From the NCBI GenBank assembly GCA_020796225.1, contig CM036754.1:20216867-20280866 (forward strand): 64,000 nt of DNA. The letters run 5' to 3'. This DNA comes from Arion vulgaris. Taxonomy: Eukaryota > Mollusca > Gastropoda > Stylommatophora > Arionidae. The translations under genes were made by a program, and so were the position numbers. The notes under the pieces were generated by a model. That model saw only the letters and a program-made list of their open reading frames with translations, was not told where the DNA came from and did no database searches. This document shows, piece after piece, positions 34,120 to 44,071 of the stretch; the stretch's first letter is position 1; every line of letters starts with the position of its first letter.

Positions 34120-34720
34120 AGGACATCTGCGAAGGGGTTTGAGTATAGACAAGTGAAACATAGTAATATCGATATAAGGGAAGACTGCAGTAAAACTGTA
34201 GCAATGGTGAAACATATAGAAACAAAGTACTGTAGTTTTACAAAGTACAAAAACAATATACAGTGTCGTTTTGACCAAAAGGCCTTTATCAAACAAAGAA
34301 TACAACAGAAGTGAAGAAATTCAGACATCTTTTATGGCAGACATAACATATACAATCGGACATTAAATCCTGAACCATTAAGTTTTTGTATTTTGTGAAA
34401 ATACGGTACATTGTTTTTACGTGTTTCGCCAAGGGAAACATTGTCAGGTCATTAAATGATCGTGTGCTGTAGAATACCCTGCAATGATAAGGTCTTGAAT
34501 ATCCGCAATAAGTCTCTGCTGAGGAATACTTTCCTGCATTAAATGTTCGTCTGCTGTAGGAATACCCTGCAATAAATGTTCGTCTGCTGTAGGAATATCC
34601 CGCAATAAATGTTCGTCTGCTGTAGGTGAATACCCCTGCAATAAATGATGGCCTACTAGAGGAATACCCCCGCAATAAATTATAGTCCGCTGAAGAAATA
34701 CGTTTCAATAAATAAATCAT
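34120..34720 (+). repeat. Relative of the 36-bp element plus a degenerate 33-bp array
   Basis: 34160-34300 carries one unexpanded unit similar to the 19213 array (AGGGAAGACTGCAGTAAAAC) and GACCAAAAGGCCTTTATCAA, a partner of the hairpin loop at 19685. From about 34440 an array of roughly 33-37 bp units (GCAATAAATGTTCGTCTGCT plus GTAGGAATACCCT) runs for about seven copies. Confidence 0.75.
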
Positions 34721-35214
34721 CGGTGATGAAAAATGAATTCAGCAATCACGTGAGAACGAGCAGTGAAGGAAACGAAAAAGAACGCCTGAGTTAAACAGCG
34801 TGCGACTGGAACAATCAGCATACATACACTTCACTATTTTCTGAAGGAAACTAAGCATCCATGAATCAGCCAGAAGTGCACTGATGTTAGTTCTTAAACA
34901 TTGAATAAACTCCTGTTTTTTTACTTTCCGCGTTGAAATTGATTAAATGTCGCCTAGATTTTTAAAAAGTAGTAACCAGACAGAAGAAAAAAAACAACAA
35001 ACAAAGGAACAAACAAAATTGCTATTCTTGTTGTAGTATCAGAGAGCTTCACATATTTTCCAGACACCAACATTCATGGTTTCTTTGGATTTGATTTTCT
35101 ATTGAAAAGTACGTGAACTTTAGACATTTAATGAAACTTCAAGAAATGTAAGATTTGAGGGTATTTTATTTTTCTCTTTCTTACATTGTGAATTAGCACA
35201 GACTGTCCAGACTC
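34721..35214. other. No recognised gene
   Basis: AT-rich with no convincing exon or repeat. Confidence 0.4.
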
Positions 35215-35800
35215 GCCTTTTAATGTGTGTTTATATGGGGTTTTTTTAATACTGTTTCACAGAGAAAGCTTATTATCAGTATAAGAAAGAGGCAATTATA
35301 ATTTTTTTTCGAAACTAAAGAGAAGGGAAGGCTTAGAACACATTGTGACAACCGATAAAATCGAGGGAAGACGAGACATAGGAAGATAGAGGAAATTTTG
35401 GACAGCCTGACTTCATATCATGAAAGAGTGTCAACATCTGAGAGGATAGCAATCACCAAGACCATAGATTTGTGGAGATCCATGTTCGGTTATGTGATTC
35501 TTTTTAATGTGTGTGTATGGGTTTTTTTTAAAGCTGTGTCACAGAGAAAGCTTATTATCAATATGAGAAAGAGGTAATCATTATTTTTCTGAACTGTAAT
35601 GAGAATGCAAGGGTTAGAACACATTGTGACAACCAGTAAAATCGAGAGAAGATGACACAGAGGAAGATAGAGAAAATTGTGGACAGCCTGACTTCATGGC
35701 ATCAAAGAGCATCAACGTGATAGCAACCACCAGGGACAAAGATTTGTGAAGATCCATAATCACCTACGCCAGCCAGAACGGCACCTGATGATGATGACAC
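35215..35800 (+). mobile_element. LINE C-terminal fragment, tandemly duplicated
   Basis: Two direct copies (about 35215-35490 and 35505-35800) share GAGAAAGCTTATTATCA, AAGAAAGAGG/GAGAAAGAGG, AGAACACATTGTGACAACC and GACAGCCTGACTTCAT. The second ends in CACCTGATGATGATG. A related copy is at 50850-51090. Confidence 0.8.
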
Positions 35801-36109
35801 CAGAAAGTTTAATGGGCGTTCGACAAACATGTCTAGATTTGGGAATTTCTTATGAAACATTCATAATGGATTTAGAAAATCTCTAATCTCTCCCCATCTC
35901 GTCTTCGCTTCTTCTTCTATCTTTCTCTACCTTTGTATTGCGGCTAATGGCAGTATTTTTAGTTTGCCCACTGGGGAAATAAAGGATAAACCAGTTTTAT
36001 GTTTTAACTTGTAGTTTCCATTGTGAATGGTTGGGTATTCTGTCATGAGTTTCTGAAGTGTTCGTACGTATGGAGGAATGGGATGGAAATATAACGTTGC
36101 AACAGCTTC
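35801..36109. other. No recognised gene
   Basis: A 76-codon frame on the minus strand (35927-36157) overlaps this region but has no recognisable domain. Confidence 0.4.
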
Positions 36110-36480
36110 TTCTTCTGTGATCAACTTCTTATGTGCGACTACTCCGGTATATGTCATAAACAGGGCGGTGCGCTTGAGGTCTTCACCGATTCCTCATAGT
36201 TTGTTCTGAAAGATTGTTCCTGTTGGCCAGATTCTCACGCTGCTCAGGCTGGGGTAGTCTTGCACGATGTGCTTTGGTGCTCCAGGTGCAGGCAGCCAAA
36301 TCCCTGAGACCCATTCTACGGAGGTGTGATCTGAGACCGCAGTGTCCCGCTCTAAGTCTGAAGACTGGTCTGCGCTTTTGGTAATACGCTGTGCTGGTGA
36401 CCATTTTCCATGGAAATTTGGGTTTCGAGACCAGCTTGAGCCAAAATAAAACTCTTCAGTTTGTACACAGAACAATGCTG
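36110..36480 (-). mobile_element. LINE-4 C-terminal segment, reverse
   Basis: The reverse strand encodes RPVFRLRAGHCGLRSHLRRM, GLRDLAAC, then (after a frameshift) GAPKHIVQDYPSLSSVR. This is the Cys-rich tail that follows RNase H in this LINE type. Two frames are needed, so it is broken. Confidence 0.82.
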
Positions 36481-36599
36481 AACTACAGAAAATCCTGATC
36501 CTTTACTTTGGATCTCTCTCTACTCTCTCGACTGATCACTGTTTGGGACTGATGTACCAGATTTCCCCAGAAATTTCTTATTCATGTGGAAATTTTCAT

Positions 36600-36900
36600 G
36601 CAGTCTTAGCATGAGTGTGCTTCATCACATCTTCAGCACCATTTGAAGCTCTGGTGCTTATCCTTCGACGATGTGTCCGGTTTTAGCCAGTGTTTACTGG
36701 GTTTGCTCTCCGTCAACCCTGGGCTGTCCACCAGCCGAGCAAGGCAGCAGGTTGCTATTTTTTTTAGGGTAGCTATCCTTAGACAACCTTCCCTCCCAGG
36801 TTACGTCTTTATTTGTACTACTTGGTTTGCCTGCCGTCAAGTTTTGTGTACGGTTTGCTCCGCTAGCCTTTGATTGTCCCCAATCAACTACAAGGCAGTA
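36600..36900 (-). repeat. Dispersed repeat shared with 62700-63080
   Basis: AGCACCATTTGAAGCTCTGG, TGCTTATCCTTCGACGATGT, GTCCGGTTT and TACTTGGTTTGCCTGCCGTC recur at 62780-63020. Likely part of a larger LINE or unknown element; no function inferred. Confidence 0.75.
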
Positions 36901-36905
36901 GATCT

Positions 36906-37065
36906 AAATTACAAGTATCTCTGAAGTCTTTGGATTTAAATTACAAGTATCTCTGAAGTCTTTGGATTTAAATTACAAGTATCTCTGAAGTCTTTGGATT
37001 TAAATTACAAGTATCTCTGAAGTCTTTGGATTTAAATTACAAGTATCTCTGAAGTCAAAGTAAGG
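36906..37065 (+). repeat. 32-bp array, 5 units
   Basis: Five near-identical units of AAATTACAAGTATCTCTGAA plus GTCTTTGGATTT. The flank continues as AAAGTAAGGTTTGCCTGAAT. Single relatives are at 38850 (CTCTGAAGTCAAAATAAGG) and 43385 (TCTAAATTACACCTCTGAA). Confidence 0.93.
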
Positions 37066-37565
37066 TTTGCCTGAATAACGAGGGACACTGGTGCTAAGGA
37101 AAACAAGACTTCACGCAAAAGTCAGCCAAATGTGCCATATTAGGTGACATAACTGCGCCTAAATTCATAACAAACAACAAATGTTAAAATGGTACTGGAC
37201 AAGATAATATGGTCACAAAAATTCCAAGCGGAACTGATTAACATCAAAAGAGGTGGGAAATTGTGGAGGTTAGTGTTTGTGTACGCTGATAACTTGGCAC
37301 AGAGAAGGGAGAGAGAGAGAAAATGCAGTACATGTTATGTTTGTTCTTTGTTTTTTTTTATCTTTCTGGAATGCGATGTTATAATTTCTGCTTCATTATC
37401 GTAAAAAAAATTGCAAAGAATAAAGTGCATATATTAACTCTATACAGATCAATAAATGTACAGTAAGTATTTGCATCCATGAAATGATCTGTGACCTTTA
37501 TACATATGTAAATTGTGTGCTGCTGGTTAAAGAAAAATACTGGCCACACACCTTTTTTATCAGTG

Positions 37566-37850
37566 TCCAAAAGGGTCTAAATCCGAAGGATTGACTTCAT
37601 TGCACGGGGTCTTACCTCATATGGCTCAGTTCCTCACTGCAGAGATGGTACTTCAACTGCCGAGAGGCATATGTCCGCAACTAAGGCCTTCCAAGCCCAC
37701 CTATCCAATGCCATCTTTTCCAGATCTCTCTTCTCTCTCCCCATTCTCTTGCATCTCCAGCTCCCGTCCCCAGGTGTTCCTGGGTCTTCCCTTACTACTA
37801 TTGCCCTGGGGACTCCATCGGAGAGCCTGTCGCGTTGGCAAACTGTTGTA
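37566..37850 (-). mobile_element. SINE-C 3' end plus attached reverse fragment
   Basis: 37566-37650 is the reverse SINE-C 3' region (CCGAAGGATTGACTTCATTG, CTCATATGGCTC). 37660-37850 resembles 13430-13715 and 17490-17620. Confidence 0.65.
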
Positions 37851-38149
37851 ATGTGGAGGGGGGGAGGCGTTGCAAAGTGGGCGGAAAAAGTTTGGGAATC
37901 TATTTTCTATCAGGTGATTGGAACACTATGTGAAACTATTGTATCAGGTACAGTCTTTCCATCAAAGGTTGACATTAGTTGGTTTACTATATATTATATG
38001 GTCAATAAATCGCAAGCCACTGTTACATCCCAGTGTTTTTTCTGGGTCTACTTGAGAGCCACTAAGATTGAAAAAATTCTTCTCCAACTGGTGAACTTCA
38101 TCTTGTCTGCGAAGCATGTACTCAAGCGACTATGCTATTGAAATATGTT
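37851..38149. other. No recognised gene
   Basis: Open frames here have no recognisable domain. Confidence 0.35.
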
Positions 38150-38575
38150 GGAAGTTATATTGTCTTTTCAAGAGGTTAAAACCCTCATACAGAGAAAATC
38201 TGCAGTAGACTGGAAGACAAACACTGGATATGATTATGGAAAAGACTCCTCAAAGACCTAAGCAGAACAGACCAGGTCATTATATTTCGACTACGCACCG
38301 GACACTGCAGACTCAACAAACACTTATATAGACTAGGAATAAGTCAAACAGCTCTCTGCCAGTGTCAGCAGGCGGAACAGACACCAGAGCATATCCCGTA
38401 AGACTGTCCTCTCGTGTGTGAGCTGAGAAGCAACATATGGCCACACCCAGTCGACTTGAAAACTAAGCTTTGGGGAAACCTGACAGACCTGAAGCTGACT
38501 GCCCAGTTTGTGGTCCACTGTAAATTAAGCGCATGACCAGAGATCGCTGAAGAAGAATGAAGAAGAATTTTTCTT
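38150..38575 (+). mobile_element. LINE-4 C-terminal segment
   Basis: Encodes VIIFRLRTGHCRLNKHLYRL, GISQTALCQCQQAEQTPEHI, then (past a stop) DCPLVCELRSNIWPHPVDLK and TKLWGNLTDLKL. The C-x-C, H and C pattern is the zinc-knuckle-like tail after RNase H. It ends with a GAAGAA tail. Confidence 0.87.
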
Positions 38576-39000
38576 ATCATTGATAAGCTTTCAACTAGTA
38601 TATTTTATTTCTGCTAATCTTGGAAAGCATAGTCCCTGGAGTGTGAGGCAGGGGATGACCAAGATGAAGGTGGCAGCGGGAGAATTTGCTAGAGACAGAG
38701 TTTTTCAGACAGGCTCTGATGAAAGTGACGTTCCACAAGGGACATACTACTGCTTGATACTTGAATAATAAAGGCTATAGTAATGACAATACAGTCCTAA
38801 CCACATTGATACTGCAGTTTATCATTGTAAGAGTTCTAACTTCTTAACATACCTCTGAAGTCAAAATAAGGTTTGCCTGAATGAGGAGGGACACTACTGG
38901 TTATAAAGAAAGCATTCCTTCACACAAAAATCAGTGAGATGTGCCATATTAGGTGTATGACTACACCTGAGTTCATAATGGGCGAACAAAGATAAAAACA

Positions 39001-39215
39001 GGTCTGGCCGAATGGATTCGAGCGCTGCCTCCCATTTGGGAGATTCAATCCTCGGTAAGGACAATGAGTTGTTTTTTTGTATCTCGGAGGCATAAAGAAA
39101 AAATCTTAACTTGAACAGTTTCGCTGGGACTGCACTAGCCTTGCGGCCATTAAATTAAACATTCTCATGTTGTCCCGTCCCTCCTCCCCGTTCTACATCG
39201 CCTAAAAGACAGAAA
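39001..39215 (+). mobile_element. SINE-D
   Basis: Head TCTGGCCGAATGGATTCGAG, body GGCATAAAGAAAAAATC and GACTGCACTAGCC. It sits 55 bp upstream of the first Dispatched exon and so occupies intron sequence. Confidence 0.82.
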
Positions 39216-39270
39216 GATAAAACAAAAACTTCTTTGCTTCATTTTTTTCTTCTTTTTTTCCCACCTATAG

Positions 39271-39394
39271 GTACGCTCGCATTCTCTCTCACTACCCATA
39301 TGTGGTGCTGCTGATAGTTCTGGTTGTGGTATCAGCGTGCCTGGTAATCACTCTCACTGTAGGCCATAGCATCAAGTTTGAGGAGCCCTTAGCT
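39271..39394 (+). CDS. disp: Dispatched homolog, exon with first transmembrane segment
   Basis: Internal coding exon of 124 nt. The acceptor is a strong pyrimidine tract ending CCACCTATAG (39261-39270); the donor is GTAAGT at 39395. The frame begins with one base completing a codon, then 41 codons: YARILSHYPYVVLLIVLVVV, then SACLVITLTVGHSIKFEEPL. This is a hydrophobic helix followed by the start of the first extracellular loop, as in Dispatched proteins after the cytoplasmic N-terminus. It ends in phase 0 and joins in frame to the 42302 exon. Dispatched is a 12-pass RND/Patched-superfamily transporter that releases cholesterol-modified Hedgehog from producing cells. The upstream exon(s) encoding the N-terminus were not found, so the gene is partial. 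Confidence 0.85.
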
Positions 39395-39804
39395 GTAAGT
39401 TCATCATTTTTTTCATAAATGCAAAAACTTTTTATGTTTTTTTTTCTATTCATTATATTTGGTTTGTTTTATAGCAATATTTGAAAGTAAGATACTGTTT
39501 AATCGAATCTGACCTGATTATTCTGTGTTCAACAGATGACGCTGTTTATGAAAGACACAACTTAGTAAAACTCTTTTTTTGGAGAGCTAGCTTGATGTGT
39601 TCTTGAAAATGCTTGTCTGTAGGACTAGACCATAGGTTCCCAAACTTTTCGGCCACCGTCCACTTTGTACGACATAACCTTTGTGGCATCCCACCCCATT
39701 ATAATCGCCCCATTCCCCCACACATACATACATGCTCTATTTTTTCCTTGACATGGAAAATTGGTATATATTTCTGTCGGACATGGTCAATTTTCAAATG
39801 ATTA

Positions 39805-40010
39805 TACAGAGTGTTCAAGATAAAAGCATCCCCATTGACAAATTAAAAGTGGTCAGGTACGCATTGCATTCTGTCTATTTACTATTTAAACCGGTTCAAA
39901 CTAGCTCATCCTTCATTACCATTGTTCATCGCCCCTTCCTGCATCATAATTACACACCACAAAAGGACTTGCTCACTTGACCAGGCTACTTTTATCTTGA
40001 ACACCCTGTA
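39805..40010. mobile_element. MITE-3 with TA target site
   Basis: 206-bp element in Dispatched intron 1. The inverted ends are TACAGAGTGTTCAAGATAAA and, read in reverse, TACAGGGTGTTCAAGATAAA. They are flanked by TA on both sides (39803-39804 and 40011-40012), a pattern of Tc1/mariner-type elements. No coding capacity. Confidence 0.87.
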
Positions 40011-40204
40011 TAATTGAAATAGAAAATTTATGAGAAAAATTGATCGTGTAAGAATGGCATAAGATGAATTAAAATGCAGAATTTCAATTTAAAATGATTA
40101 TTCGATAGCAAAATAATGAAAATAATTTATTTTAAAATATATAAATAATTAATTTCTACTATAATGAGCCACCTACCCCCAATGCTTCTGAACCCAGTGA
40201 CGCC

Positions 40205-40330
40205 CACTTTGTAAACCTATCAGTCAGACAATGGGTGCCGTAAGAAATAAGGGTTTATGGTTCAAATCCTGTGTTTGGTTATTTGTTTTTGTTTTTCTGG
40301 AAGCCCGTAATGCTTGTTACCTGTCTATTG
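40205..40330 (+). mobile_element. SINE-G
   Basis: GTGCCGTAAGAAATAAGGG, box B-like TATGGTTCAAATCCTGTG, then GGAAGCCCGTAATGCTTG. Matches the reverse copy at 29310. Confidence 0.7.
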
Positions 40331-40532
40331 AGCGTATTCATTAGCTCTGGTGCTTCCCCTGCATTAACTTTTAATTTATTTGTTCTTATTTTAGTTTTGT
40401 TTAATTGTGTATAGCTGTTAATGCTAAATTGTTAAGATTGTTTTTTTTTATATGAAGTATTTTGTTGCCACAATTTCGGTGTATTATACTATGTTCAGTT
40501 TTCATGAAACCACTATGTTGATTGAGAGCTGC

Positions 40533-40700
40533 AGTAGCATAGTTGTTAGGAAACTCGCTTCTTAGGTGCATGGTCCGGGTTTAATTCCACAGTGGGTGTG
40601 GACTATTTTTCTAACCGTGGCGGCTCTCAGGTTGACCACATCACCCATCATGTGCCGTGGTTAATGAAAATACGGGGCTAACACTATTACCCATTATACC
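40533..40700 (+). mobile_element. SINE-F, tRNA-like
   Basis: Head GAGCTGCAGTAGCATAGTTG with box B-like GGGTTTAATTCCACAG. Body GTGGGTGTGGACTATTTTTC, GCGGCTCTCAGGTTGACCAC. The 3' end is GGGGCTAACACTATTACCC, ATTATACC, GAGGTATGAAAAA. That 3' end is the sequence amplified at 59185-59637. Confidence 0.85.
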
Positions 40701-40737
40701 ATGAGGTATGAAAAAAGTTCCTTTTTAAACAATGGCA

Positions 40738-41944
40738 ATGAGAGTCATGGCGGCTATTAACATCGAGCAATGACTGCTTGTCATCCTGTATCAGACACTG
40801 GTCCTCTCCACCATTGAATATGCAATGGCCACCCTCACTGTCAGCAAAACGCAAATCGAAAGACTGGAGAGAATACAGAACGAAGCTATGCGCATCATCC
40901 TCGGTTGCACAAGGGATACACCCTGTGTGGCGATGAGGTTTCTCCTGGATTTTCCGACCGTGGAGTATAGACTCAAGATAGCTAGAGCATGAGCCTATCT
41001 CAAAATAAGTACCAAAAAGGATCACCCATTGCATGAACAGCTCAGCACCAGTGGTGGAAATCGGCTAAAGCGGGCAAGTCATGGGTTGGCCATGCCGCAG
41101 ATACTGTTCAGCTGGTCTGCGGGCTCAATAATATTTACCATGGGGAAGAATGGATACCGATGCCTCCAATATACTGGAACACTTTTTCAACCATCATTAA
41201 ATTTGACAAAGGTTGCAGAGAAGGAAATCCTGTGGCGTTGAATGCAGACGTCAAAGCCATTATCGATGAAAACTGCAATGCAGACGACGTTGTGATTTAC
41301 ACGGATGGATCGGTAGTTCGTCACGAAAAGTCTGCATGGGCCTCTCTGCAAGCTCATGTGGCAGAATGGTCAAGGAAGCCAGTGGTGCATTTAGTATTGA
41401 CAACAAGCAGCGTGACAATGGAGGTACTGGTAGGGACTAATGCACTACTCTGGCTAGAGTCACAAAACTACACTCATGCGTGCATTCTGAGTGACTCATT
41501 GAGTATGATCCGAAAGGTGGAGCCCGTTCGGTGCGCAGGCAATGGACTGAATCACTGCAGGCGTCAACAATTTGCAGAATTACACTTGTCTTTGTTCCGG
41601 GGCACATGGGTGTCGTTGGCAATGAGAGAGCAGACAGACTGGCTGGCTCTGCCGCTATATCAGAGGACCAGCCAATGGACAGAGCTGACATCGGGAACGC
41701 CCTCATAGAGCGTGGCCGCAGAGAAGACATTCATCTAAACCAATCCACGTCAACTACTAGATTGCGAGAACTGGGTTTGAAGATTGGTGTGACAAGAAAA
41801 GAACGGTACAACAGGTATACGAGTCGGCTCATCAATCAAAATAGAACTGGTACAGTCAGTCGCTGGACACTGTTGGAGATATTGCGAAGGAGATCGGAGC
41901 ACCTATGGACATGTCCGGAGTGCAATGAAGATATTCCAAACTGA
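40738..41944 (+). mobile_element. RNase H-bearing LINE (LINE-3), intron 1 copy
   Basis: 5'-truncated non-LTR retrotransposon in sense orientation within Dispatched intron 1. It begins with the post-RT region (RLERIQNEAMRIILGCTRDT, FPTVEYRLKIARA). An RNase H domain follows with first catalytic Asp in VVIYTDGSVV (about 41290), SSVTMEVL for the Glu motif, ILSDSLSM for the second Asp, and FVPGHMGVVGNERADRLAGS for the last Asp. The C-terminal tail has LGLKIGVTRKERYNRY and LWTCPECNEDIPN. Several frameshifts and stops. It ends in ACTGAAACTGAAAC. RNase H after RT is typical of the I/Jockey side of LINEs, not RTE. Confidence 0.92.
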
Positions 41945-41970
41945 AACTGAAACAATGTTGATTAAATTTA

Positions 41971-42227
41971 GCGTCCGTGTGTTGCCGGAACTCACAAGGG
42001 AAGCAAAGAATAGTAACACTGCGACCTACAAAGCATGTAGTAAGAGGCGACTGAGGAAGATGCTTAGGAAGCTACCCTAGTAAATAAAAAAGCATCGCAG
42101 AAATTGGAAGGCTGGCCTACTTATAGGCGCATAATTGGAACAATGTACAATCGATCTTAGACTCAGATCACATACAAATCACAAAGAATGGTTAACACGT
42201 GGTCGATGTGGAGCGTAAGAAGAAGAC
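41971..42227 (+). mobile_element. SINE-B
   Basis: Exact 11-bp target duplication GATTAAATTTA (41960-41970 and 42228-42238). Inserted just past the LINE-3 3' end. Confidence 0.93.
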
Positions 42228-42301
42228 GATTAAATTTACTGTTTTTAAGTATTGTTATTGTTGGAACAGATAAACTTAATTGTTTTTGTGTCTTTCCCCA
42301 G

Positions 42302-42578
42302 GGATTTGAACCAAGAGGTACATCATTGGCCGACCGCCTCGTGACATTTGAGAACTTGGTTAATAATGTGAACAACTATGTCAACCTCCTACCCTTTAGT
42401 TCCCCTCTCCGTGGGAATTACAACAGTGTGCCATCTCATCTTTCAACAGGGCAGACCTTGCTGCCTCTTTCAACTAATAATGGGCATGAAAGGCTGAAGA
42501 GAGACACTCAACCAGGGATCAGGAAATCATCTGGCAATGATACCAAGCTCAACAGAAAATTCTTCTGTGGTATTCCTG
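42302..42578 (+). CDS. disp: Dispatched homolog, extracellular loop 1 exon
   Basis: Exon of 277 nt: acceptor TCTTTCCCCAG ending at 42301, donor GTGTGT at 42579. It opens with GFEPRGTSLADRLVTFENLV, the hallmark sequence at the start of the first extracellular loop of Dispatched proteins, and ends FFCGIP plus one base. A basic motif RLKR followed by Asp (42491-42502, context GHERLKRDTQ) fits the R-x-K/R-R furin consensus; vertebrate and fly Dispatched are known to be cleaved by furin in this loop. Phase 0 in, phase 1 out, fitting both neighbouring exons. The open frame continues into the intron but loses similarity and enters a 27-bp repeat, supporting the donor at 42579. Confidence 0.9.
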
Positions 42579-42699
42579 GTGTGTACACATTGTTGATAGA
42601 ATTGTATGCAATGGTTCCACTTAAGATATTTTTAAATCTTATTTTACCTTACCTTCAGCATGGCACCAACAGCCAATACCATTGTACCCTTAACCTGAG

Positions 42700-42905
42700 A
42701 CCAATATTACTTTATGTTAACATACTACCAGTATTACTTTACGTTAACATACTACCAATATTACTTTACCTTAACTTACTACCAATATTAATTTACCTTA
42801 ACTTACTACCAATATTAATTTACCTAACTTACTACCAATATTACTTTACCTCAACTTACTACCAATATTACTTTACCTTAACTTACTACCAATATTACTT
42901 TATCT
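42700..42905 (+). repeat. 27-bp minisatellite in intron 2
   Basis: About eight units of ACCAATATTACTTTACCTTA plus ACTTACT, with variable tta/taa and occasional single-base gaps. The LPILLYLNL-type frame is a by-product. Confidence 0.9.
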
Positions 42906-43789
42906 CAGCTGAAATTATTAACAAATATTACTATTCCTCAACTTAACATCAATATGTATTATGTTGATTCTGTATTATGAAATGGAAAACAGAAAAGTGA
43001 TTATCGAGTTATTGGTTAATTAACCGACATCATTGCACTCTAGACAGAGCCATAGGTGCTCTATTTTCCCCAACAGGTGTCAAATTGTATGTATACTGAT
43101 GGTTCTTGTGACTTGCAGATTATGGAGTTAGATGTACCTAGAACTACATTTAACAGAGTCCATGGGTTTTTTTACCTGTGCTGTTCTTCATATAAGCATC
43201 GATTTCTAGAATTGTGCGTATTTCATAAACATAGGGGTCACCGATATCAAAGTTGATAACATGCTGTGTTAGTGATCATGTGCCATGGAAATTCCAGGAT
43301 TCAATGCCATCTTGGGCCAAAAATTCTTAGTGTGCACGTAGTATGCAGTTGGACTATAACAAAGCCATGATCCTTTATTTGGGATCTAAATTACACCTCT
43401 GAATTCAGAGTAAGGCACACCTGAATATATTTTACTTTATCAACTAATTAAGCTAAATCAATATTTTATATAAAAAAAGCATAACTATATTCTCATCATA
43501 TGCTAGTATTAATTGACATAAACAATAATGATTCTCCACAAATGCCTGTCTTAACTGATTGGCTCCCGTAAGTTGCTGGGAACTCTACTATTTATTTGTT
43601 TTAGAATAATCTTAAAGACAATTCATTTACCTCCAAAATATTATATTGCTCATAAAAATTGGTTAATAATTAAGAAAACTGCAGCTGAATTTGTACATAC
43701 ACTTACAATGGGAAAATAGGACCTAAATTTAATTCAGCCACAACCCATTTTTTTTCAATTCAGTAGCTAATGAGTTAAGTACTTACTAT
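42906..43789 (-). repeat. Intron sequence with a reverse dispersed-repeat fragment
   Basis: 43220-43430 resembles 36390-36520 and 61840-61980 on the same strand (CCATGGAAATTCCAGG, TTGGGCCA, GCCATGATCCTTTATTTGGG). It is probably a LINE-4-related segment. The remainder is AT-rich intron with nothing recognised. Confidence 0.5.
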
Positions 43790-43994
43790 GCCCGTCTGCC
43801 CAGCGTGTTCGTAGCACGTTGGACTACGGGTGACAAGCCCTCTGTGAGTGCGGGTTCAATTCCATGGGCTGGCAGAATAGCCACAGTTTCCCCAGATTTA
43901 CGGTATTCGTGGCACCGAACCGAAGGGTTACGATGTCCATGGTACCGAGTCGAAGAGCTGAAAGCTCAAGTGCTTCTGGATTTGGGGAAAAAAA
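43790..43994 (+). mobile_element. SINE-A
   Basis: 13-bp target duplication AAGTACTKACTAT (43777-43789 and 43995-44007, one mismatch). Full tRNA-like head and body with a poly-A tail. Confidence 0.92.
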
Positions 43995-44071
43995 AAGTAC
44001 TGACTATCAGTTCAAATGTTGACATTTTTTCCTGCAATGCAATTTTACAGTCAGTAATTTTCTCTCATTGT

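Noticed and set aside
37591..38141. Overlapping open frames of 86 and 156 codons on +
   Set aside because: They lie across a reverse SINE-C 3' end and an old reverse repeat; no recognised domain.
39620..40220. Large hAT-like element suggested by CATAGGTTCCCAAACTTTTC and CTTCTGAACCCAGTG
   Set aside because: The outer ends do not pair convincingly and no matching 8-bp flanks were found; only the inner MITE-3 is supported.
42579..42946. Extension of the 42302 Dispatched exon in frame to 42946
   Set aside because: Similarity ends at FFCGIP; a GTGTGT donor fits the phase of the 47394 exon, and the extension runs into a 27-bp repeat.
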